Positions 33,974-42,708 of a stretch of 64,000 nt of DNA are shown here, in pieces. Both the position numbers and the translations under genes were made by a program. Position 1 is the first letter of the stretch. Each line of letters starts with the position of its first letter. Source of the stretch: Streptomyces sp. CB02009 (GTDB lineage Bacteria; Actinomycetota; Actinomycetes; Streptomycetales; Streptomycetaceae); assembly GCF_001905825.1 (NCBI RefSeq), contig NZ_LIVV01000003.1:602956-666955 (forward strand). Reading direction: 5' to 3'. The notes under the pieces are model-generated. The model did no database searches. It worked only from the letters and a program-made list of their open reading frames with translations, and was not told the DNA's origin.

Positions 33974-35092
33974 CTACAGCCAGTCCTTCCGCTTGAAGAC
34001 CACGTACAGACTCGTGCACACCGCCGCCATCAGCACCACTGCGAAGGGGTAGCCCCCCGCCCAGTGCAGCTCCGGCATGTTGTCGAAGTTCATCCCGTAG
34101 ATCGTTCCCACGAGTGTGGGTGCAAACAGAATCGCCGCCCACGAGGAGATCTTCTTGATCTCCTCGTTCTGCTCGAAGCCCGCCTCCGCCAACGCCCGCA
34201 TCTCCGCGTTCTGTTGCTGGGTGACCAAGGTCGCGTTGACGGTGAGGATGTCCGCGAGTGCCTGGCGGAAGCCGTCGACGCGTTCGCTGGTGTGGGTGAC
34301 ATGGTCCGCCACGTCGCGGAGGTAGCGCTGGAGTTCCTCGTCCGTGCCGTACTTGGCGAATCCAGCCATCAGGCCGTGCAGCATGCCGACCAGGGGGCGG
34401 GTGGCGCGCTGGAACTCGACCATTTCCCGGGAGAGTTCGTAGATGCGGCGGGAGACCGCCGGGTCGCCGCCGAAGACCTCCGTCTCGATCTCGTCGATGT
34501 CGTTCTGCACGCCCGCCACCACCGGCGCGTAGCCGTCGACCACCGCGTCGAGGATCGCGTACAGGACCGCCTCCGGGCCCAGGGCGAGCAGTTCCGGGTC
34601 CTTCTCCATGCGGCGGCGGACCGTGGAGAGGTCCGGTGCGGCGCCGTGGCGGACCGTGATCAGGAAGTCCGGGCCCACGAAGATGTGCAGCTCGCCGAAC
34701 TCGACCTCCTCCTGCGCGTCCAGGTAGCGGGCCGCCCGGAGGACCACGAAGAGCGTGTCGCCGTACCGCTCCAGCTTGGGGCGCTGATGGGCCTCCAGCG
34801 CGTCCTCGACCGCCAGTTCGTGGAGGTCGAACTCGGCTGCCAGGGAGTGCAGTTCCTCCTCCGTGGGGCGATGGAGGCCGATCCACGCCATGCCGTCCGG
34901 GTGCTCGCGCAGCTGCCGGAAGGTCTCCGCGAGCGTCGCCGGGGACGAGACGCGGCGACCGTCCCGGTACAGGCTCGCCTGCACCACGCTCCGCCGCTCC
35001 TCCTCCGCCGTGTCCGCCGCCTCCGGGGTGGCGTTCGTCGGCGGCTCCGCCTGGGGGCGGCGCCAGGCCTGGCGTGGGCGGCGGTCGGACAT
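33974..35092 (-). CDS. corA: Magnesium/cobalt transporter CorA (restored gene)
   Basis: A 372-residue CorA. ATG 35092 is chosen over GTG 35101 because AGGAGG lies 8 nt upstream. A long N-terminal cytoplasmic domain (first ~310 residues) is followed by two C-terminal membrane helices with YGMN between them, the ion-selectivity signature, and a Lys-rich C-terminus (FKRKDWL). Pentameric Mg2+ channel of the inner membrane. The 3' part, at least up to 34056-34158, should come from the inserted element, while the 5' part is the original chromosomal gene: a natural chimera with the frame intact. Confidence 0.9.
   Translation of the reverse strand: MSDRRPRQAWRRPQAEPPTNATPEAADTAEEERRSVVQASLYRDGRRVSSPATLAETFRQLREHPDGMAWIGLHRPTEEELHSLAAEFDLHELAVEDALEAHQRPKLERYGDTLFVVLRAARYLDAQEEVEFGELHIFVGPDFLITVRHGAAPDLSTVRRRMEKDPELLALGPEAVLYAILDAVVDGYAPVVAGVQNDIDEIETEVFGGDPAVSRRIYELSREMVEFQRATRPLVGMLHGLMAGFAKYGTDEELQRYLRDVADHVTHTSERVDGFRQALADILTVNATLVTQQQNAEMRALAEAGFEQNEEIKKISSWAAILFAPTLVGTIYGMNFDNMPELHWAGGYPFAVVLMAAVCTSLYVVFKRKDWL
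34056..34093. other. Candidate attR core (38-bp direct repeat, right copy)
   Basis: Identical to 73-110 and in the same orientation; it lies over the GMN codons of the intact corA. See the left copy for the alternative 14-bp run. Confidence 0.6.
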
Positions 35093-35199
35093 CTCGTGCA
35101 CCTCCTGAGTCTCCGGGAGAGATATGAAGGATATATGGGGTTAGTTTCGGGTGAATGGGATGGATCGGCGTGCATTCCGTCTTGTGGTCGCGGTCCGAT

Positions 35200-35234
35200 C
35201 CGGCCTTGCGGACCGTATCTGTCCGCAAGGCCGG
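35200..35234. promoter_or_regulatory. Inverted repeat in the corA / winged-helix divergent region
   Basis: A perfect 14-bp inverted repeat (35200-35213 and 35221-35234, 7-bp spacer) lies 14 bp before the ATG of the winged-helix gene and about 110 bp before corA. It could be an operator for one or both genes, or an RNA hairpin. A TAGCGT hexamer at 35236-35241 directly after it could be a -10 for a nearly leaderless transcript. Confidence 0.45.
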
Positions 35235-35247
35235 ATAGCGTGCCGCC

Positions 35248-36399
35248 ATGGCCCTCAAGACGACCCACCCCGTGCTCGGTGCCCGCGCCCTGAACCGTGC
35301 CACCCTCGACCGCCAGCTGCTCCTCCGCCCCGCCTCCCTGGGCGTCGCGGAGGCCGTCGAGCACCTTCTCGGGCTGCAGGCGCAGAACACCAAGCCCCCG
35401 TACTACGCGCTCGCCGCCCGCCTCGACGGATTCCGCCCCGAGCAGCTCTCCGCGCTCATAGAGTCCCGCGACGTCGCCCGTATCGTCACCATGCGGTCCA
35501 CCGTGCACACCCACACCGCCCGCGACGCGGTCGCCCTGCGCGGGCTCGCGCAGGGCGGGGCCATCGACCGCGAGCTCGCCATGTTCGTGTCCCGCGGGGG
35601 TCTCGACGGCGTCGACCTCGACCGGCTCGCCGACCTCGCCCGCGCGCTCGTCGCCGAGCGGCCCCGCACCCCGAAGGAGCTGCGCGAAGAGCTGCTTCCC
35701 GAGTGGCCCGACGCGGACCCGCAGTCGCTCTCCGTCGCCGCCCGCTGCCTCCTTCCGATGGTCCAGGTGACCCCGCGCGGCCTCTGGGGGCGCGGTGGCC
35801 AGGTCGCGCTCACCACGACCGATCAGTGGTTCGGCGATCTCGCGGGCGATGCCGCAGGCGATCCCGCCGAGGATCCGGCCGGCGGCGCCGCCGATCTCGA
35901 CGCGACCGTGCTCCGCTACCTCGGCGCCTTCGGACCCGCCTCCGTCAAGGACATGCAGACCTGGTGCGGCCTCACCAGGCTCGGCCCCGTCTTCGAGCGG
36001 CTGCGTCCCGGGCTCCTCGTCTTCCAGGACGAGCGCGGCACCGAACTCTTCGACCTGCCCGACGCGCCCCGCCCGGACGAGGACACCCCGGCACCGCCGC
36101 GCTTCCTCCCCGAGTTCGACAACCTGCTGCTGTCGCACGCGGACCGCAGCCGTGTCGTGCCGGCCGAGGCGAAGGGCCGCACCTGGACCGGGAACCAGGC
36201 CCACCGCGTCTTCCTCCTCGACGGCTTCCTCGCCGGGCTCTGGCGCCTCGACGAGGGCAAGGACCGCACCACCCTCACGGTGGAGCCCTTCGCGCACGTG
36301 ACGCGCGCCCAGCGCGCGGCGCTCACCGCCGAGGCCGAGCGGACGCTCCGGCTCATGACGCCGTCGGACATCCCGTACGAGATCGTCCATGCGGAGTGA
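35248..36399 (+). CDS. Winged-helix DNA-binding domain protein (HTH_42)
   Basis: A 383-residue protein of the winged-helix family PF06224, recognised by HLLGLQAQNTKPPYYALAAR near the start and RIVTMRSTVHTHTARDAVALR around 70-90. The C-terminal part has VVPAEAKGRTWTGNQAHRVFLLDGFLAGLW, typical of the family. Relatives include AlkX/YcaQ-type proteins linked to DNA lesion handling, but for this branch the role is unproven. The SUKH-3 gene overlaps its 3' end by 11 bp. Confidence 0.85.
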   Translation: MALKTTHPVLGARALNRATLDRQLLLRPASLGVAEAVEHLLGLQAQNTKPPYYALAARLDGFRPEQLSALIESRDVARIVTMRSTVHTHTARDAVALRGLAQGGAIDRELAMFVSRGGLDGVDLDRLADLARALVAERPRTPKELREELLPEWPDADPQSLSVAARCLLPMVQVTPRGLWGRGGQVALTTTDQWFGDLAGDAAGDPAEDPAGGAADLDATVLRYLGAFGPASVKDMQTWCGLTRLGPVFERLRPGLLVFQDERGTELFDLPDAPRPDEDTPAPPRFLPEFDNLLLSHADRSRVVPAEAKGRTWTGNQAHRVFLLDGFLAGLWRLDEGKDRTTLTVEPFAHVTRAQRAALTAEAERTLRLMTPSDIPYEIVHAE

Positions 36400-36880
36400 C
36401 GGCGTAGACGGCCGGGGGACGGGCGCGCGATCCGTCGCCGCCGCCCTCGGCGCGGCCGGCTGGTACACGGGGCGTGACATCGGCGCGCGGCTGCCCGGGC
36501 TCCTGGCGCTCGTCGTCGACCGGTTCGCCGAGGAAGGGCACCCCGTCGAGGCCTTCCGGGCCGCCCAGGACTTCGTCCGGGAATTCGGCGGTCTGCGCCT
36601 GGTGATTCCGGGAACGCCGCCCGACGCCGTCGCGTTCACTCCGCACTGGATCTACGAGGAGAGCGGCGAGGACGTCGCCGAACTCGCCCGGAACCTGGGC
36701 AGGAGGCTGTTCCCCGTCGGATACGAGGCGTTCGACGGGGCGATGGTGCTCATCGACGACACCGGACGCTTCTTCCTCCTGCACCACACCGGGCCCTACT
36801 TCCTGGGCCCGACCTCGCACGAGGCCATCAGCTGCCTGCTGTACGGGCCCCAGCGGGAGGCGCGGGACTTCTTCGCCTGA
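36389..36880 (+). CDS. SUKH-3 domain immunity-type protein
   Basis: A 163-residue protein. The SUKH-3 pattern is visible: a helix with AAGWYTGRDIG, then FVREFGGLRLVIPGT, FPVGYEAFDGAMVLIDDTGRFFLLHHTGPYFLG and a terminal helix. SUKH proteins neutralise nuclease or deaminase toxins of polymorphic toxin systems and also serve other binding roles. No toxin gene is adjacent, so it is an orphan; in Streptomyces such single SUKH-3 genes are common. Overlaps the preceding stop. Confidence 0.8.
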   Translation: MRSDGVDGRGTGARSVAAALGAAGWYTGRDIGARLPGLLALVVDRFAEEGHPVEAFRAAQDFVREFGGLRLVIPGTPPDAVAFTPHWIYEESGEDVAELARNLGRRLFPVGYEAFDGAMVLIDDTGRFFLLHHTGPYFLGPTSHEAISCLLYGPQREARDFFA

Positions 36881-36936
36881 CACCCCGGCCGCGGCACCCC
36901 AGCCTCCCGGTGCTCCTAGGACAACCCCCGGCACCC

Positions 36937-37752
36937 CTACGGCAGCGCCCCCGCCCTCCGCGCCGCCACCACCGCCTCCAGGCGGGTGTGCGCGCCCAGT
37001 TTGCGCATCGCCGAGCGCAGATAGCCCTTGACCGTCTCCGGGCGCAGGCCGAGGCGGGTCGCCGCCGTCGCGTTCGTCGCGCCCGAGGCCACCGCCGCCA
37101 GGACGTCCGTCTCCCGGGGGGTCAGTGCCACTCCCGGCAGGTCGCGAGGCGCCCCCGAGGCCGTCTCCAGGCGGCCGCAGACCGCGAGCAGGCGCTCCCG
37201 CAGCGCCGGGTCCAGGACCTGCGGGGCCAGTTCGCGCAGCTCCCCGTACGCCTGGCGGACCTCCTCCCAGGACGGTCCGGGAGCGGGGGGCGTGTCGAGG
37301 CGGCCGACCTCGTCCCGTACGGCCAGCGCCTGCTCCACGTCACGGGCCGCCGCGACCGCCGCGTCGAAGACCCGCTCGCCGATCGGCAGGGCGTCGCGCA
37401 GTGCCCCGTACAGGACACCGCGTACCTTGCGGCGTACGACGACGGGCACCGCGATCACCGAGCGCAGCCCCTCCGCCGCGACCGGGCCGTCGTACTCGTG
37501 GGTGATGTGCCGGGCCGAGGGGTAGTCCGTGACCGCGCACGGCCGCGACAGGGCCAGGCACTTGCCGCCGAGGCCCGAGCCGGTCGAGATCGTCAGGCCG
37601 TGCAGCGCGGGCGTCACCGCCCCGCAGGTCTCGCCGATCCGCATCGCCCGCCCGTCCTGGAGCAGCCCGCCGAAGACCACGGGCAGCCCGCTGCCCCGGC
37701 GCAGCCGCAGCAGCGCCGCGCGCAGCTCGGTCGTTTCCCTCTGCTCGGGCAC
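36937..37752 (-). CDS. GAF-LuxR transcriptional regulator
   Basis: A 271-residue protein; GTG 37752 with AAGGAG 8 nt upstream. N-terminal GAF domain (~20-150, GLGGKCLALSRPCAVTDYPS), a helical spacer, then a C-terminal LuxR helix-turn-helix (LTPRETDVLAAVASGATNATAATRLGLRPETVKGYLRSAMRKLG). Divergent from two acyl-CoA synthetase genes 91 bp away. Probably activates them in response to an aromatic or acyl ligand bound by GAF. Confidence 0.85.
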   Translation of the reverse strand: MPEQRETTELRAALLRLRRGSGLPVVFGGLLQDGRAMRIGETCGAVTPALHGLTISTGSGLGGKCLALSRPCAVTDYPSARHITHEYDGPVAAEGLRSVIAVPVVVRRKVRGVLYGALRDALPIGERVFDAAVAAARDVEQALAVRDEVGRLDTPPAPGPSWEEVRQAYGELRELAPQVLDPALRERLLAVCGRLETASGAPRDLPGVALTPRETDVLAAVASGATNATAATRLGLRPETVKGYLRSAMRKLGAHTRLEAVVAARRAGALP

Positions 37753-37843
37753 GGGACCACTCCTTCACCCCCGAACGGGGGTAGTGAGACCTGGGTCACT
37801 GATTACACGATGTCCGGGACGGGTCCCGCAACGAGGAGGACGT

Positions 37844-39529
37844 ATGACGGCACAGGGCGCGACCGGTGCGACGGAGAGGTTCCGGGCCGCCCGGGACTTC
37901 CTGCTCCAGCACCGCGAGGACTACGGGGCGGCCTACGAGGGCTTCGCCTGGCCCCGGGCCGACCGGTTCAACTGGGCGCTCGAATGGTTCGACGTCATCG
38001 CCGAGGGCAACGACCGGACCGCGCTCCACCTCGTCGAGGAGGACGGCTCCGAGACCAAGGTGTCCTTCGCCGAGATGTCCGCGCGCTCCAACCGCGTCGC
38101 GAACTGGCTGCGTGCCCAGGGCGTCCGCCCCGGCGACCGGATCATCGTGATGCTGGGCAACCAGGTCGAGCTGTGGGAGACCGTGCTCGCCGCCATGAAG
38201 CTGCGCGCCGTCGTCATCCCCGCCACCCCGCTCCTCGGCCCCGCCGACCTCCGCGACCGCGTCGACCGGGGCCGCGCCCGGCACGTCGTCGTGCGTGCCG
38301 AGGACGCGGCCAAGTTCGACGACGTCCCGGGGGAGTACACCCGGATCGCGGTCGGCGGCGACGGGGTGAGCTGGCTGGGGTACGAGCACGCCGCCCGCGA
38401 GTCCGAGGTGTTCGAGCCCGAGGGCGTCACCCTCGCCGACGACACCCTCATGCTGTACTTCACCTCGGGCACGACCGCCCGTCCCAAGCTGGTCGAGCAC
38501 ACCCACACCTCGTACCCGGTCGGGCACCTCTCGACGATGTACTGGATCGGGCTCAAGCCCGGCGACGTGCACCTCAACATCTCCTCGCCGGGCTGGGCCA
38601 AGCACGCCTGGTCCAACCTCTTCGCCCCGTGGAACGCCGAGGCGACCGTCTTCATCCACAACTACACGCGCTTCGACCCGGCCCGGCTGATGGACGAGAT
38701 GGAGCGCAACGGCGTCACCAGCTTCTGCGCCCCGCCGACCGTGTGGCGGATGCTGGTCCAGGCCGACCTGAGCCGGCTGAAGACCCCGCCGCGCGAGGTC
38801 GTCGCCGCCGGCGAACCGCTCAACCCCGAGGTCATCGAGTCCGTACGGCGCGCCTGGGGCGTCACCATCCGGGACGGCTTCGGCCAGACCGAGACCGCCG
38901 TCCAGGTCTCCAACAGCCCCGGCCAGCGTCTCAAGGAGGGCTCCATGGGCCGCCCGAGCCCCGGCTTCCGGGTCACCCTCGTCGATCCGGCGAGCGGGCG
39001 GGCGGACGTGGCGGAGGGCGAGATCTGCCTCGACCTGTCCACCCACCCGGTGGGCCTGATGACCGGGTACCACGGAGACCCGGAGCGCACGGCGGAGGCG
39101 ATGGCCGGCGGGTACTACCGCACCGGTGACATCGGCTCCCGGGACGCCGAGGGGTACATCACCTACATCGGACGCGCCGACGACGTCTTCAAGGCGTCCG
39201 ACTACAAGATCAGCCCCTTCGAGCTGGAGAGCGCGCTCCTGGAGCACGAGGCCGTGGCCGAGGCCGCCGTCGTCCCCGCCCCCGATCCGCTGCGGCTCGC
39301 CGTCCCCAAGGCCTACGTCGTCCTCGCGGCCGGCTGGGAGCCCGACGCGGAGACCGCGAAGGCCCTCTTCGCCCACTCGCGCGCGGTCCTCGCCCCGTAC
39401 AAGCGGGTCCGGCGCATCGAGTTCGCCGAACTGCCCAAGACCGTCTCCGGCAAGATCCGGCGGGTGGAGCTGCGCCGACTGACCGCCGAGGGCGGCGGCA
39501 GGGAATTCCTGGAAGGGGACCTCGCATGA
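37844..39529 (+). CDS. Acyl-CoA synthetase (medium-chain, ACSM-like)
   Basis: A 561-residue ANL-family enzyme. ATG 37844 after GAGGAGG. Core motifs: A3 YFTSGTTARPKLVEHTH near 205-222, A5-type DGFGQTET, A8 YRTGDIGSRDAEGYITYIGRADDV and C-terminal Lys in KTVSGKIRR. It forms an acyl-adenylate and then the CoA thioester. Overall layout is closest to medium-chain or benzoate-type ligases. Overlaps the next synthetase by 4 bp; under probable control of the divergent GAF-LuxR protein. Confidence 0.87.
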   Translation: MTAQGATGATERFRAARDFLLQHREDYGAAYEGFAWPRADRFNWALEWFDVIAEGNDRTALHLVEEDGSETKVSFAEMSARSNRVANWLRAQGVRPGDRIIVMLGNQVELWETVLAAMKLRAVVIPATPLLGPADLRDRVDRGRARHVVVRAEDAAKFDDVPGEYTRIAVGGDGVSWLGYEHAARESEVFEPEGVTLADDTLMLYFTSGTTARPKLVEHTHTSYPVGHLSTMYWIGLKPGDVHLNISSPGWAKHAWSNLFAPWNAEATVFIHNYTRFDPARLMDEMERNGVTSFCAPPTVWRMLVQADLSRLKTPPREVVAAGEPLNPEVIESVRRAWGVTIRDGFGQTETAVQVSNSPGQRLKEGSMGRPSPGFRVTLVDPASGRADVAEGEICLDLSTHPVGLMTGYHGDPERTAEAMAGGYYRTGDIGSRDAEGYITYIGRADDVFKASDYKISPFELESALLEHEAVAEAAVVPAPDPLRLAVPKAYVVLAAGWEPDAETAKALFAHSRAVLAPYKRVRRIEFAELPKTVSGKIRRVELRRLTAEGGGREFLEGDLA

Positions 39530-41157
39530 CCACGTCCGGCACCGCCGCGCCCACCGAACTCTCCTACGCCCACGGGGTGTCGGAGACCCCGCTGCTCGGC
39601 GACACCATCGGCGCCAACCTCGACCGGGCCGTCGCCGCCTGGCCGGACCGGGAGGCGCTCGTCGACGTGCCCACCGGACGCCGCTGGACGTACGCGCAGT
39701 TCGGCGCCGACGTCGACCGGCTGGCCGGGTCCCTGCTCGGCAGCGGGGTGCGGAAGGGCGACCGGGTCGGCATCTGGGCGGTCAACTGCGCCGAGTGGGT
39801 CCTCGTGCAGTACGCCACCGCCCGGATCGGCGCGGTCATGGTCACCATCAACCCCGCCTACCGGCCCCACGAGTTGGCGTACGTCCTCAACCAGGCCGGG
39901 ATCACCCTGCTCTTCGCCTCGCTCGCGCACAAGACCAGCGACTACCGGTCCATGGTCGATCAAGTGCGGTCCGAATGCCCGGAGTTGCGCGAGGCCGTCT
40001 ACTTCGGCGACCCGGGCTGGGACGCGTTCCTCGCCCGTACGCCGGGAGAGCTGCGCCCCGAGCCGCTCTCCTGCGACGAGCCCGTCAACATCCAGTACAC
40101 CTCGGGGACCACGGGCTTCCCCAAGGGGGCCACGCTCTCCCACCACAACATCCTCAACAACGGTTACTTCGTGGGCGAGATGATCGCCTACTCGGAGCAG
40201 GACCGCATCTGCCTCCCGGTGCCCTTCTACCACTGCTTCGGCATGGTCATGGGGAACCTGGCCGCCACCTCGCACGGGGCCTGCATGGTGATCCCCGCGC
40301 CCTCCTTCGACCCGGCCGCCACCCTCCGGGCCGTGCAGGAGGAGCGCTGCACCTCGCTCTACGGGGTGCCCACGATGTTCATCGCCGAGCTGAACCTCCC
40401 CGACTTCGCCGGCTTCGACCTGTCGAGCCTGCGCACCGGCATCATGGCCGGATCGCCGTGCCCGGTGGAGGTGATGAAGCGGGTCGTCGCCGAGATGAAC
40501 ATGGCGGAGGTGTCGATCTGCTACGGCATGACCGAGACCTCGCCGGTCTCCACGCAGACCCGCCGCGACGACGACCTGGAGCGCCGCACGGGCACGGTCG
40601 GCCGGGTCATGCCGCACGTCGAGGTGAAGGTCGTCGACCCGGCGACCGGCCTCACCGTCGGGCGCGGCACCGCGGGCGAGCTGTGCACCCGCGGCTACAG
40701 CGTGATGCTCGGGTACTGGGACGAGCCGGAGAAGACCGCCGACGTGATCGACTCCGGCCGCTGGATGCACACCGGCGACCTGGCGGTGATCCGCGAGGAC
40801 GGCTACGTCCAGATCGTCGGCCGCATCAAGGACATGATCATCCGCGGTGGCGAGAACGTGTACCCGCGCGAGATCGAGGAGTTCCTCTACGGGTACCCGA
40901 AGATCGCCGACGTGCAGGTCGTGGGCGTGCCCGACGAGCGCTACGGCGAGGAGATCCTCGCCTGCGTCATCCCCCGCGACCCGGCCGACCCGCCCACCCT
41001 GGAGGACGTCACCGCCTTCTGCCGCGACCGGCTCGCCCACTACAAGATCCCGCGCCGGGTGGAGATCCTCACCGAGTTCCCGATGACGGTGAGCGGCAAG
41101 GTACGGAAGGTGGAACTGAGGCAGCGGTACGGGGACGGGGGCGGCGGACCCGCGTGA
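39526..41157 (+). CDS. Fatty-acid-CoA ligase (FadD-like)
   Basis: A 543-residue ANL enzyme translated from an ATG overlapping the preceding stop (ATGA). Motifs IQYTSGTTGFPKGATLSH, CYGMTETSPVS, MHTGDLAVIREDGYVQIVGRIKDMIIRGGENVYPREIE and the catalytic Lys in MTVSGKVRK. This set matches actinobacterial AMP-binding fatty acid ligases. Two different ligases in one operon suggest activation of two related acids or sequential use in one catabolic route. Confidence 0.87.
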   Translation: MTTSGTAAPTELSYAHGVSETPLLGDTIGANLDRAVAAWPDREALVDVPTGRRWTYAQFGADVDRLAGSLLGSGVRKGDRVGIWAVNCAEWVLVQYATARIGAVMVTINPAYRPHELAYVLNQAGITLLFASLAHKTSDYRSMVDQVRSECPELREAVYFGDPGWDAFLARTPGELRPEPLSCDEPVNIQYTSGTTGFPKGATLSHHNILNNGYFVGEMIAYSEQDRICLPVPFYHCFGMVMGNLAATSHGACMVIPAPSFDPAATLRAVQEERCTSLYGVPTMFIAELNLPDFAGFDLSSLRTGIMAGSPCPVEVMKRVVAEMNMAEVSICYGMTETSPVSTQTRRDDDLERRTGTVGRVMPHVEVKVVDPATGLTVGRGTAGELCTRGYSVMLGYWDEPEKTADVIDSGRWMHTGDLAVIREDGYVQIVGRIKDMIIRGGENVYPREIEEFLYGYPKIADVQVVGVPDERYGEEILACVIPRDPADPPTLEDVTAFCRDRLAHYKIPRRVEILTEFPMTVSGKVRKVELRQRYGDGGGGPA

Positions 41158-41212
41158 ACCCGGGCCCGGCCGGGCCGCCCGGCGGCCGCCCACCGCCCGG
41201 CGGTCCGGCCGC

Positions 41213-41782
41213 CTAGCCGCTCTGCCGGGCCTCCAGGGACTCCGGAGCGCCCGCGCCCGCCGGAGCGGGGTCCACCTCCCGGCGCATGCACACCCGGGGC
41301 CAGACCGAGAGCCCGTGGGCCGCCTCCGCGCGGCTGATGGCGCGCAGGCCCTCCGTGAGCGCCGGGTCGGAGTCGGCGAGCGGACGGAAGCCGAGCCGCG
41401 CGTAGTACGGCGCGTTCCACGGCACCTCGGCGAACGTCGTCAGGGTCAGCGACGCCAGGCCCTGCTCCCCGGCGGCCGCCGCCAGGTGCTCGATCAGGGC
41501 CCGGCCGACGCCCCGGCGGGCCGCGTCCGGATGCACCGACACCTGCTCGATGTGGGCGGAGCCGTCGACCGTGTCCGTCAGCAGGTACGCGACCGGGCGG
41601 TCGGCGGCGTCCACCGCCACCCACGCCCGGCCCGCACACCGATAGGACTCCAGGACGTCCAGGGGCAGCGGGTCGTCGTCGGCGATCGCCGCCATGCCGA
41701 GCGTGCGGAACGGCTCGCCCGCCGCCCGTTCGATGTCCTGGAGCAGCGGGAGTTCGGCCGGAGCGGCCGCTCTGATGCGCAT
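41213..41782 (-). CDS. GNAT N-acetyltransferase
   Basis: A 189-residue protein with the GNAT core: HIEQVSVHPDAARRGVGRALIEHL (acetyl-CoA pyrophosphate loop R-R-G-V-G-R, about 77-100) and NAPYYARLGFRPL (motif B). C-terminal ~30 residues are a Pro/Ala tail. A CATACT hexamer 5 nt before the ATG suggests a near-leaderless transcript. Substrate unknown. Confidence 0.85.
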   Translation of the reverse strand: MRIRAAAPAELPLLQDIERAAGEPFRTLGMAAIADDDPLPLDVLESYRCAGRAWVAVDAADRPVAYLLTDTVDGSAHIEQVSVHPDAARRGVGRALIEHLAAAAGEQGLASLTLTTFAEVPWNAPYYARLGFRPLADSDPALTEGLRAISRAEAAHGLSVWPRVCMRREVDPAPAGAGAPESLEARQSG

Positions 41783-41801
41783 ACGACAGTATGGCGCGGC
41801 C

Positions 41802-42605
41802 TCACCCCGTACCGTCGCCCGGAACCGGACCCCTTTCCTGCGGAGGCCGGTTCCCGTCCACGTCGCCCGGCCGGTCGAGCAGCCCGCCGTCCCGCGAGAA
41901 GTGGGGGAGGAACAGCGCGAGCGCCGGATCGCCGTACAGCGCCACGTACAGCTGGACGAGCCGTCCGTCCGTCACCTCACGCCGATGCGCCGGCAGCGGG
42001 TACCGCTCCCGCAGCCCGGCGAGGAGCCGCCGCGCCGCCCGGGTCGCGTGCGGCAGCCGCAGCAGCACCGCTGCCGCGAGCAGGACGGGCAGGGCCCCGG
42101 CCGCCAGCGCCCCGGCCAGGCCCGTACCGCTCGCCTCCGTCGCGTACGCCCCCACCGCCACGGTCAGCGGTACGCAACCGAGCAGCGCCCTGGCCGCCCA
42201 CAGCCGTGTCGTCGGCCGCAGCAGCCCCGCCCCCCGCAGCTCGTGGCCGAGCGCGTCCACCGCCCGCCGTGCCTCGGGGCGCAGCGTGAGGTCACGCAGG
42301 GCGAACGCCCGGTGGAGCGCCCCGTGCACCCCGAGCTGGACGGGGTCCCGGGTGCGGCCGGGGCCGCCGTTGGCCCGAATCGTATGTTTGCGACCCGCCG
42401 CGACCGCCCCGCGCTGGTGCAGTGCCACCAGGGCCACGGTGACGGCCGCCCGTCGCCCGCCCCGCAGCAGCGCGAGCGCCTGCGGCGGTGGCACGTCGTC
42501 CGGACGCGGCCCTTCGCTTTCCTTGCTGCGGCTTCGCAACAACGCGACGGCGAGGAGCAGTTGACCGCAGGCCGCTCCTATGAACCACCACATCCCCGTC
42601 GGCAT
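41802..42605 (-). CDS. TIGR04222 domain membrane protein
   Basis: A 267-residue protein from ATG 42605 (an upstream in-frame ATG at 42653 is less likely). One N-terminal membrane helix (GMWWFIGAACGQLLLAVALL) and two in the middle (~155-200), with the conserved LRGGRRAAVTVALVALHQRGAV stretch that defines this actinobacterial family. Function unknown; some relatives lie in secretion or maturation loci, but nothing here supports that. Confidence 0.7.
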   Translation of the reverse strand: MPTGMWWFIGAACGQLLLAVALLRSRSKESEGPRPDDVPPPQALALLRGGRRAAVTVALVALHQRGAVAAGRKHTIRANGGPGRTRDPVQLGVHGALHRAFALRDLTLRPEARRAVDALGHELRGAGLLRPTTRLWAARALLGCVPLTVAVGAYATEASGTGLAGALAAGALPVLLAAAVLLRLPHATRAARRLLAGLRERYPLPAHRREVTDGRLVQLYVALYGDPALALFLPHFSRDGGLLDRPGDVDGNRPPQERGPVPGDGTG

Positions 42606-42708
42606 GACGCCCACCCCCCGAGGGTGTTGTGCCCGGGAGAGCGTGATCGTCACGCGTGAATGGCCGGTTTCGGATGCCGAGGTGTTGTGGGCATCGCGTG
42701 CGCCGCGC

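Larger units (their letters stand above)
73..34093. mobile_element. Integrative element of about 34 kb inserted in corA
   Basis: The element is bounded by two corA 3' segments at a constant offset of 33,983 bp, so its length is 33,983 bp wherever strand exchange occurred within the homology. At the right end it carries integrase, excisionase, an XRE regulator, a DUF3631 ATPase and a DUF2637 protein, the kind of module found on actinomycete integrative elements. The left side carries defence genes and the middle a biosynthetic-looking operon. Inference: the element brings its own copy of the corA 3' end, so the interrupted gene is restored at the right junction, as e14 does with icd in E. coli. 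No FtsK/SpoIIIE-like transfer ATPase was found, so self-transfer is doubtful. Confidence 0.75.
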
